From Flavobacteriaceae bacterium (GTDB taxonomy: Bacteria; Bacteroidota; Bacteroidia; Flavobacteriales; Flavobacteriaceae): 12,600 nt of DNA. Both the position numbers and the translations under genes were made by a program. How positions within the stretch are numbered: the first letter of the stretch is position 1; the number at the start of each line of letters is the position of its first letter. The notes below the pieces were generated by a model, which saw nothing but the letters and a program-made list of their open reading frames with translations, made no database searches and was not told the DNA's origin. The stretch spans positions 1 to 12,600 of the forward strand of contig NZAX01000061.1 in assembly GCA_002687665.1 (NCBI GenBank), given 5' to 3'. This document shows, piece after piece, positions 7,286 through 12,600 of this stretch.

Positions 7286-9556
7286 CTAGCTAAGTGAGTT
7301 TTGTTTTTTGATCAAATTCAAAGCAGAACCTTCCTTATACCATTCAATTTGTTGGGTGTTGTAGGTATGGTTGGCGGAAATTTTGTCTATTGACCCGTCT
7401 GAGTGTATCACTTCTATGGAGATAGATTTTCCTGGAGCAAATGACTTCAAATCGACAAAGTTGAATATATCGTTTTCCTGAATCAAATCGTAGTCATTTT
7501 CATTGGCAAAAGTAATACCCAGCATGCCTTGTTTTTTTAGGTTGGTTTCGTGTATTCTGGCAAAAGACTTTACTAAAACCACTTTCACACCCAGGTGACG
7601 GGGCTCCATTGCCGCATGTTCTCGAGAAGATCCCTCTCCATAGTTATGATCTCCCACAACTACTGTGGGTATACCTTCTTTTTTGTATTCCCTCTGAACA
7701 TCGGGTACTCCTCCATATTCCCCTGTTAATTGGTTTTTGACAAAATTGGTTTTTTGATTGAAGGCATTCACAGCCCCTATAAAACAGTTGTTAGAGATGT
7801 TGTCCAGATGTCCACGATACCTTAACCAAGGACCAGCCATCGATATGTGATCGGTAGTGCATTTTCCAAAGGCTTTAAGAAGTAATTTCGCGTTCATAAG
7901 GTTTTCACCATTCCATGGATCAAAAGGAGTTAGCAGTTGGAGCCTCTCTGAGTTCTCTTTGACCACCACATTGACTAAAGAGCCGTCGGCCTCTGGGGGA
8001 AGGTAACCGTTGTCTTTAACGTCAAATCCTTTGGGAGGGAGTTCCATACCTTTAGGAGCATCTAACTTGACAGATTCTCCTTCTTCGTTGAGCAAGCTAT
8101 CAGTGATGGGGTTAAAATCCAATCTTCCTGAAATGGCAACAGCAGCGACCATCTCTGGAGATGCTACAAAAGCATGGGTGTTGGGATTGCCATCAGCACG
8201 TTTGGAAAAATTTCGGTTAAAGGAGTGGATTATGGAATTTTTTTCTGCTTTGTCTGCTCCAGCTCTATCCCATTGTCCAATACAGGGACCACAGGCATTG
8301 GTGAAAATTTTGGCGTTCAGGTCTTCAAAAATATTCAGCAATCCATCTCTTTCAGCAGTATATCGTACTTGCTCTGATCCTGGATTGATTCCAAACTCAG
8401 CCTTTGTCACTAATTTTTTATCTATAGCTTGTTGGGCAATGCTGGCGGCTCTGGACAAATCTTCGTAAGAAGAATTGGTACAGGATCCTATCAGTCCCCA
8501 ATCTACTTTTAACGGCCATTCCCCTGCGGTGGCTTTCTGACTCATTTGATCTACAGGAGTCGCCAAATCTGGAGTGAAAGGGCCATTGATGTGTGGCATC
8601 AAGGTATCTAGATCGATTTCTATAACTTGATCAAAATATTTTTTAGGTTCGGCATAAACTTCCAAATCTGCAGTTAAGTATTCTTTAACTTGGTTCGCTG
8701 CTTCAGCTACGTCATCTCTTCCAGTAGCCTTGAGATAACGTTCCATAGAGGAGTCGTATCCAAAAGTTGATGTGGTGGCACCTACTTCGGCGCCCATATT
8801 ACAAATAGTACCTTTTCCGGTACAAGACATGGACTCTGCTCCAGGCCCAAAATATTCTATGATGGCCCCGGTTCCTCCTTTCACCGTTAGAATACCGGCT
8901 ACTTTGAGAATTACATCTTTTGGGGCAGTCCAGCCATTGAGTTTTCCAGTTAATTTTACACCTATCATTTTTGGAAATTTGAGCTCCCATGGCATGCCTG
9001 CCATTACATCTACGGCATCGGCTCCTCCAACACCTACAGCAACCATGCCGAGTCCACCTGCATTGACTGTATGGGAGTCAGTACCAATCATCATCCCTCC
9101 TGGAAAAGCATAATTTTCCAAAACCACTTGATGAATAATTCCTGCACCAGGTTTCCAGAAACCAATTCCATATTTGTTGGACACCGATTCTAGGAAATTG
9201 AAAACCTCTTCACTGGAACTTTTCGCTGACTTTAAGTCAGCTGCAGCCCCTTCTTTGGCTTGTATCAAGTGGTCACAGTGAACGGTTGTTGGGACGGCCA
9301 CTTTGGTCTTACCAGCCTGCATGAATTGAAGTAATGCCATTTGAGCAGTTGCATCCTGACAGGCAATGCGGTCTGGAGCAAAATTGACATAATCTTCACC
9401 TCTTTTGAAAGACTGACTTGGTTTTTTATCCCACAGATGGGCGTAAAGAATCTTTTCACTAAAAGTTAGGGGACGATTTAATTTTTTTTTTAAAAAGCCT
9501 ATGCGTTCGGGTAGTTGCGCATAACTGTGCTTGATCATCTCGATATCAAAAGCCAT
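7286..9556 (-). CDS. acnA: Aconitate hydratase (aconitase), mitochondrial-type
   Basis: 756 residues from the ATG at 9556. This TCA-cycle enzyme interconverts citrate and isocitrate in the cytoplasm. Numbered from the upstream TTG (add three), visible motifs are VHCDH (95-99), [13 protein letters not shown] (161-173), [12 protein letters not shown] (359-370) and [10 protein letters not shown] (421-430), which supply the [4Fe-4S] ligands C362, C425 and C428, and [15 protein letters not shown] (638-652) with the catalytic Ser/Arg loop. Both the large three-domain part and the C-terminal swivel domain (about 560-750) are complete. The length (about 755) and sequence style match the mitochondrial/Bacteroidota aconitases rather than the longer AcnA or AcnB of enterobacteria. 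The start is chosen at [10 protein letters not shown] because the in-frame codon nine bases earlier is TTG. It is divergent from tuf and followed by the PAP2 gene. Confidence 0.97.
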   Translation of the reverse strand: MAFDIEMIKHSYAQLPERIGFLKKKLNRPLTFSEKILYAHLWDKKPSQSFKRGEDYVNFAPDRIACQDATAQMALLQFMQAGKTKVAVPTTVHCDHLIQAKEGAAADLKSAKSSSEEVFNFLESVSNKYGIGFWKPGAGIIHQVVLENYAFPGGMMIGTDSHTVNAGGLGMVAVGVGGADAVDVMAGMPWELKFPKMIGVKLTGKLNGWTAPKDVILKVAGILTVKGGTGAIIEYFGPGAESMSCTGKGTICNMGAEVGATTSTFGYDSSMERYLKATGRDDVAEAANQVKEYLTADLEVYAEPKKYFDQVIEIDLDTLMPHINGPFTPDLATPVDQMSQKATAGEWPLKVDWGLIGSCTNSSYEDLSRAASIAQQAIDKKLVTKAEFGINPGSEQVRYTAERDGLLNIFEDLNAKIFTNACGPCIGQWDRAGADKAEKNSIIHSFNRNFSKRADGNPNTHAFVASPEMVAAVAISGRLDFNPITDSLLNEEGESVKLDAPKGMELPPKGFDVKDNGYLPPEADGSLVNVVVKENSERLQLLTPFDPWNGENLMNAKLLLKAFGKCTTDHISMAGPWLRYRGHLDNISNNCFIGAVNAFNQKTNFVKNQLTGEYGGVPDVQREYKKEGIPTVVVGDHNYGEGSSREHAAMEPRHLGVKVVLVKSFARIHETNLKKQGMLGITFANENDYDLIQENDIFNFVDLKSFAPGKSISIEVIHSDGSIDKISANHTYNTQQIEWYKEGSALNLIKKQNSLS

Positions 9557-9585
9557 TAAATTCAAATTTAGTCCATGTAAAAGTA

Positions 9586-9617
9586 CAAAATAAGAGTGAA
9601 ATCATAGCGGACTACAA
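9586..9617 (-). promoter_or_regulatory. Candidate aconitase promoter
   Basis: On the minus strand a TTG (9615-9617) is followed after 21 bases by TTATTTTG (9586-9593), one mismatch from TAnnTTTG. This fits the Bacteroidota primary sigma factor pattern and would give a leader of about 23 bases before the ATG at 9556. A perfect TAAATTTG also lies immediately before the start codon, but it would give an almost leaderless transcript. Confidence 0.35.
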
Positions 9618-9902
9618 TTTCTTTTTGAAGACGATTTTTGTAATCTGTTAATACTTTTTTGAACGATTTTAAATCAATAATTATTGAGGTGAATAATTTT
9701 TTAATTGCAGATTAAACAACTTTGATTTTTTTAATTTAATTTTTTAAGTGGAGAATTTCACAAATTAATATTAAATGCTTATTTGGATCATTTTTTTATT
9801 CAATTTTTGTGGGCTTTGGATCCCTCATAGAAGGGTATAAAAAAAAAGTCTAAAAATTCCAAAAAATGTAAGGAAATAAAGATGTTAATTACAAAAAATT
9901 AC

Positions 9903-9910
9903 TAAATTTG
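9903..9910 (+). promoter_or_regulatory. Candidate -7 box of the tuf operon promoter
   Basis: TAAATTTG matches TAnnTTTG exactly and is followed by CACCCGC, so transcription would begin near 9917 and leave a leader of about 27 bases before the tuf ATG. The -33 region is weak (ATG 18 bases upstream instead of TTG), but dense A-tracts upstream could act as UP-like elements, as expected for a strongly expressed gene. Confidence 0.5.
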
Positions 9911-9943
9911 CACCCGCTTAACAATATACATACAACATAAATT

Positions 9944-11131
9944 ATGGCTAAAGAAACTTTTGATCGGTCAAAACCACATTTAAACATTGGAACTATCGGT
10001 CACGTGGATCACGGTAAAACAACACTAACAGCTGCAATTACAAAAGTACTTGCTGACGCTGGATTTTCAGAAGCAAAAAGCTTTGATCAAATTGATAATG
10101 CTCCAGAAGAAAAGGAGCGTGGCATAACCATTAACACCTCCCATGTTGAATATGCTACTAATGAGCGCCACTATGCTCACGTCGATTGTCCTGGTCACGC
10201 AGACTATGTTAAGAATATGGTTACTGGTGCTGCTCAGATGGACGGTGCAATCCTTGTGGTTGCTGCAACTGATGGACCCATGCCTCAAACCCGCGAGCAC
10301 ATCTTGTTGGGAAGACAGGTTGGTGTTCCTAGAATTGTTGTATTCTTAAATAAAGCTGATATGGTGGATGATGAAGAGCTTCTGGAGTTAGTTGAGATGG
10401 AAGTACGAGAATTGCTTTCTTTTTATGACTATGACGGCGATAATACTCCCGTTATTCTTGGTTCTGCTCTTGGTGCTTTAAACGGAGAGCAAAAGTGGGT
10501 AGATACTGTTCTTAAATTGATGGAGCAAGTTGATGGGTGGATCGAATTACCTAAGCGTGACGTTGATAAAGATTTCTTAATGCCAGTGGAGGACGTTTTC
10601 TCTATCACTGGACGTGGTACTGTTGCCACTGGAAGAATCGAAACTGGAGTTGCCAACACAGCTGACGAAGTAGATATAATTGGAATGGGAGCTGAAAAAA
10701 TGAAGTCTACTGTAACGGGTGTAGAAATGTTTAGAAAAATTTTAGACCGAGGAGAAGCAGGTGATAACGTAGGGATTCTTCTAAGAGGCATTGAAAAAAC
10801 AGATATCAAAAGAGGTATGGTTATTTGTAAGCCTGGTTCTGTTACCCCTCATGCCAAATTTAAAGCAGAAGTATATATATTAAAAAAAGAAGAAGGAGGA
10901 CGTCACACACCCTTTCACAATAACTATCGTCCGCAGTTTTATGTAAGAACTACTGACGTTACAGGAAACATTGTGTTGCCAAACGGAGTTGAGATGGTAA
11001 TGCCCGGTGACAACCTAACTATAACAGTAGATTTAATTCAGCCTATTGCATTAAACGTAGGTCTTAGGTTTGCGATTCGTGAAGGTGGAAGAACTGTTGG
11101 AGCAGGTCAGGTTACTGAGATTTTAGACTAA
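9944..11131 (+). CDS. tuf: Translation elongation factor Tu
   Basis: 395 residues, full length. EF-Tu binds GTP and aminoacyl-tRNA and delivers the tRNA to the ribosomal A site. The GTPase domain shows GHVDHGKT (19-26, P-loop), GIT (60-62, switch I), DCPGH (81-85, switch II with the catalytic H85), NKAD (136-139, guanine specificity) and SAL (174-176). Domains II (from about 205, [20 protein letters not shown]) and III (from about 300, ending [11 protein letters not shown]) are complete. It is the first gene of a cluster with tRNA-Trp, secE, nusG and rplK, a conserved Bacteroidota arrangement. A strong hairpin follows its stop, so most transcripts may end there, leaving tuf expressed above the rest. 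Only one tuf is visible in the window. Confidence 0.99.
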   Translation: MAKETFDRSKPHLNIGTIGHVDHGKTTLTAAITKVLADAGFSEAKSFDQIDNAPEEKERGITINTSHVEYATNERHYAHVDCPGHADYVKNMVTGAAQMDGAILVVAATDGPMPQTREHILLGRQVGVPRIVVFLNKADMVDDEELLELVEMEVRELLSFYDYDGDNTPVILGSALGALNGEQKWVDTVLKLMEQVDGWIELPKRDVDKDFLMPVEDVFSITGRGTVATGRIETGVANTADEVDIIGMGAEKMKSTVTGVEMFRKILDRGEAGDNVGILLRGIEKTDIKRGMVICKPGSVTPHAKFKAEVYILKKEEGGRHTPFHNNYRPQFYVRTTDVTGNIVLPNGVEMVMPGDNLTITVDLIQPIALNVGLRFAIREGGRTVGAGQVTEILD

Positions 11132-11155
11132 ACAAAAAGTTTTTAGCATGACCCT

Positions 11156-11184
11156 AAGGTGTCTGCCTATGGTGGACGCCTTTT
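11156..11184 (+). terminator. Strong hairpin with T-run after tuf, intrinsic terminator or attenuator
   Basis: AAGGTGTCTGCC (11156-11167) pairs along its whole length with GGTGGACGCCTT (11171-11182) around a three-base TAT loop: 12 pairs, of which three are G-T wobbles. A TTTT run (11181-11184) follows at the base. This is the clearest hairpin in the window. It lies 13 bases upstream of the tRNA-Trp 5' end, so it must allow partial read-through, be an RNA-processing site, or be bypassed by a promoter within it. Confidence 0.75.
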
Positions 11185-11197
11185 GTGTCAAATAAAA

Positions 11198-11270
11198 ACG
11201 GGTTTAGCTCAGTTGGTAGAGCACTGGTCTCCAAAACCAGGTGTCGGGAGTTCGAGCCTCTCAACCCGTG
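11198..11270 (+). tRNA. trnW: tRNA-Trp (anticodon CCA)
   Basis: A complete 73-base cloverleaf: acceptor ACGGGTT/AACCCGT, D-arm GCTC...GAGC with AGTTGGTA loop, anticodon arm CTGGT-CTCCAAA-ACCAG with CCA at 11231-11233, a five-base variable region GTGTC, T-arm GGGAG-TTCGAGC-CTCTC with one G-T pair, and discriminator G11270. The 3' CCA is not encoded (CAA follows). It lies between tuf and secE, its usual place in Bacteroidota, and is probably cut out of the operon transcript. Confidence 0.98.
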
Positions 11271-11288
11271 CAAAATTAACATTGTAGT

Positions 11289-11483
11289 ATGTCAGCAATT
11301 ATCGACTACATTAGAGATTCGTTTGAAGAACTGAAAAACAATGTGTCTTGGACACCCCGTGGAGAACTTCAACGATTGGTCGTAGTTGTTTTAGTTTTCT
11401 CTGTGATTTTTTCACTGGCTATTTGGGGAGCAGATACTGTACTCTCAGAAGTTGTAGGATTTTATTTTAAATTGATTAACTGA
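11289..11483 (+). CDS. secE: Preprotein translocase subunit SecE
   Basis: 64 residues, the size of single-helix bacterial SecE. An N-terminal amphipathic helix (about 3-18) is followed by the conserved turn NNVSWTPRGEL (17-27) and one transmembrane helix (about 29-48). SecE clamps SecY in the inner membrane and is essential for the Sec channel. It starts 18 bases after the tRNA-Trp and ends five bases before nusG, an order (secE-nusG) that is almost universal in bacteria and confirms the call despite the low sequence complexity. Confidence 0.95.
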   Translation: MSAIIDYIRDSFEELKNNVSWTPRGELQRLVVVVLVFSVIFSLAIWGADTVLSEVVGFYFKLIN

Positions 11484-11488
11484 TAAGC

Positions 11489-12040
11489 ATGGCTGAGGTT
11501 GTTACTAAAAATTGGTATGTAGTTAGAGCGGTTAGTGGACAAGAAGCTAAAATTAAAGACTACATAATGAGTGAAATTAGCCGTTTGGGTTATGCTGATC
11601 AGGTGGAAGATATTTTAGTTCCCATGGAGAAAGTAGTCCAAATTCGAAACGGAAAAAAGATCAACAAAGAGAAAGTATACTTCCCCGGTTATATTATGAT
11701 TAAAGCCAATTTGACTGGAGAAATTCCCCACATCATAAAATCTGTAACCAATGTAATTGGGTTCCTAGGAGAGACCAAAGGAGGAGACCCTGTACCACTT
11801 AGAACTGCAGAGGTCAACAGGATGTTAGGTAAAGTAGATGAGTTGACAATGACAACAGAACACATAGCAATACCTTTTACCAGAGGTGAGAATGTCAAGG
11901 TGATCGACGGACCTTTCAACGGCTTCAATGGATCTATTGAAAAGGTGAATGAGGAGAAGAGAAAACTTGAGGTAATGGTTAAGATTTTTGGTCGAAAGAC
12001 ACCTTTGGAATTGAGTTATATGCAAGTAGAAAAATTATAA
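11489..12040 (+). CDS. nusG: Transcription termination/antitermination factor NusG
   Basis: 183 residues. The NGN domain (about 7-115) includes WYVVRAVSGQE (9-19) and the conserved VYFPGYIMIK (63-72), which contacts RNA polymerase; the C-terminal KOW domain (about 130-180) begins FTRGENVKVIDGPFNGFNG (130-148) and binds Rho or ribosomal protein S10. NusG increases elongation rate, links transcription with translation and supports Rho termination. No inserted domain is present, so it is ordinary NusG rather than a specialised paralogue such as LoaP or UpxY. It lies directly after secE with only five bases between, in one operon. Confidence 0.98.
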   Translation: MAEVVTKNWYVVRAVSGQEAKIKDYIMSEISRLGYADQVEDILVPMEKVVQIRNGKKINKEKVYFPGYIMIKANLTGEIPHIIKSVTNVIGFLGETKGGDPVPLRTAEVNRMLGKVDELTMTTEHIAIPFTRGENVKVIDGPFNGFNGSIEKVNEEKRKLEVMVKIFGRKTPLELSYMQVEKL

Positions 12041-12054
12041 ATGTTACTTATATG

Positions 12055-12083
12055 TGGAGTTTTAGCTTCCAATTGAAACTTCA
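12055..12083 (+). promoter_or_regulatory. Hairpin in the nusG-rplK spacer, candidate L1/L11 leader control element
   Basis: TGGAGTTTT (12055-12063) pairs with GAAACTTCA (12075-12083) over nine positions (two G-T wobbles) around an 11-base loop. A competing shorter stem TGGAG/TTCCA is possible within the same segment. In many bacteria L1 represses its own operon by binding a structure in the rplK leader; the position, 20 bases before the rplK start, fits, but I have not matched it to a known L1 site. Confidence 0.3.
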
Positions 12084-12103
12084 ACAACGTTAATTATTAA
12101 ATA

Positions 12104-12547
12104 ATGGCAAAAGAAATAGATAAAGTTCTTAAACTTCAAGTTCGGGGAGGTGCTGCGAATCCGTCGCCACCGGTTGGACCCGCGCTAGGTGCTGCAGGAG
12201 TTAATATCATGGAGTTTTGCAAGCAATTTAATGCTCGAACACAAGATAAACCCGGAAAAGTATTACCGGTGGTTATTTCTGTTTACAATGATAAATCTTT
12301 TGAATTTGTAATAAAGACACCTCCGGCGGCCGTTCAATTGATGGAAGCAGCCAAAACTAAAAAGGGTTCTGGGGAACCTAATAGAGCCAAAGTAGCATCG
12401 GTTACTTGGGATCAAGTCAGAACTATTGCTGAGGATAAAATGCAAGATTTAAACGCATTTACCATAGAATCAGCCATGAAAATGGTAGCCGGTACCGCGC
12501 GTTCGATGGGATTCACTGTGAAAGGAGAATTTCCTTCTAACTCTTAA
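12104..12547 (+). CDS. rplK: 50S ribosomal protein L11
   Basis: 147 residues, full length. The N-terminal domain carries the proline-rich [12 protein letters not shown] segment (18-29), where thiostrepton-type antibiotics and release or elongation factors act, followed by [15 protein letters not shown] (32-46). The C-terminal RNA-binding domain (about 70-142) contains [12 protein letters not shown] and the final GTARSMGF motif. L11 binds the GTPase-associated region of 23S rRNA and is needed for the stringent response through RelA-type enzymes. It lies 63 bases after nusG and nine bases before rplA in the usual order. Confidence 0.98.
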   Translation: MAKEIDKVLKLQVRGGAANPSPPVGPALGAAGVNIMEFCKQFNARTQDKPGKVLPVVISVYNDKSFEFVIKTPPAAVQLMEAAKTKKGSGEPNRAKVASVTWDQVRTIAEDKMQDLNAFTIESAMKMVAGTARSMGFTVKGEFPSNS

Positions 12548-12556
12548 AAATTTGTT

Positions 12557-12600
12557 ATGGCAAGATTATCAAAAAAACAAAAAGAAGCTAGAGCCAAAGT
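12557..12600 (+). CDS. rplA: 50S ribosomal protein L1, N-terminal fragment (cut by window end)
   Basis: An ATG at 12557 begins MARLSKKQKEARAK, which matches the basic start of Bacteroidota L1 and is in the expected position, nine bases after the rplK stop. Only 14 full codons lie in the window. L1 binds 23S rRNA at the ribosome stalk and usually represses its own operon. Confidence 0.9.
   Translation, partial: MARLSKKQKEARAK

Larger units (their letters stand above)
9557..9943. other. Divergent intergenic region between aconitase and tuf
   Basis: A 387-base non-coding region, very A/T-rich, with several A- and T-tracts between about 9640 and 9900. It holds the promoter candidates for the two divergent genes. 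A short CCCT...AGGG inverted repeat lies near 9820-9835, too short to call. No tRNA cluster or ORF was seen, although some relatives carry tRNA genes just upstream of tuf. Confidence 0.6.

Noticed and set aside
8010..9113. Long open frames on the plus strand opposite the aconitase gene (8010-8468 and 8772-9113)
   Set aside because: They are antisense to conserved aconitase coding sequence and their translations show no domain, only low-complexity Ser/Pro-rich strings produced by its codon pattern.
9557..9565. Upstream TTG start for aconitase adding three residues
   Set aside because: The ATG three codons downstream gives the usual MAFDI-type N-terminus, so TTG is unnecessary.
10349..10360. 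NKAD in EF-Tu instead of NKCD or NKVD as a resistance or functional change
   Set aside because: The variable third position of NKxD tolerates small residues; this is ordinary variation.
10429..10809. 126-codon minus-strand frame inside tuf
   Set aside because: It is fully within the conserved EF-Tu gene in antisense, with no promoter or family features; explained by codon bias of tuf.
1..12600. CRISPR arrays, insertion sequences, integrases, phage genes or toxin-antitoxin modules
   Set aside because: No regularly spaced repeats, transposase motifs, terminal inverted repeats or recognisable defence genes were seen on either strand.

Overview
The window looks like a chromosomal segment from a member of the Bacteroidota, probably a free-living Cytophagia-type bacterium. 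The reasons are the gene order tuf, tRNA-Trp, secE, nusG, rplK, rplA, the AT-rich sequence, start codons mostly without Shine-Dalgarno motifs, and promoter-like TAnnTTTG boxes upstream of several genes. The family calls come from reading motifs by eye; no database search was possible.

Left part (1-5716): an accessory carbohydrate region, visibly more A/T-rich than the right part. It holds the last 28 codons of an unrecognised gene, a minus-strand enolase-superfamily (mandelate racemase type) protein with a twin-arginine N-terminus, a small DoxX-like membrane protein, a short reading frame broken by an in-frame TGA, and a tightly coupled pair of type-1 glycerate kinase and a secreted GH78-type alpha-L-rhamnosidase that overlap by four bases. 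The likely theme is use of rhamnose-containing polysaccharide or of sugar acids: the rhamnosidase works outside the cytoplasm, the enolase homologue may dehydrate a sugar acid, and glycerate kinase would feed the resulting glycerate into glycolysis. This pathway is an inference from gene proximity.

Middle part (5717-9556): minus-strand genes. A two-helix small membrane protein with a Bacteroidota-type promoter candidate is followed by a PAP2-superfamily integral membrane protein. The PAP2 gene lies 46 bases downstream of a complete aconitase gene (TCA cycle), so the two may be co-transcribed.

Right part (9557-12600): a 387-base divergent intergenic region with promoter candidates for aconitase and for tuf, then the translation/transcription operon: EF-Tu, a strong terminator-like hairpin, tRNA-Trp(CCA), SecE, NusG, a structured leader that may serve L1/L11 control, L11, and the first codons of L1. 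All of these genes look intact and typical.

I do not see a clearly new biological system here. The points most worth following are the glycerate kinase/rhamnosidase coupling with the nearby Tat-like enolase homologue, the nonsense-interrupted small membrane ORF, and the near-perfect hairpin between tuf and tRNA-Trp.
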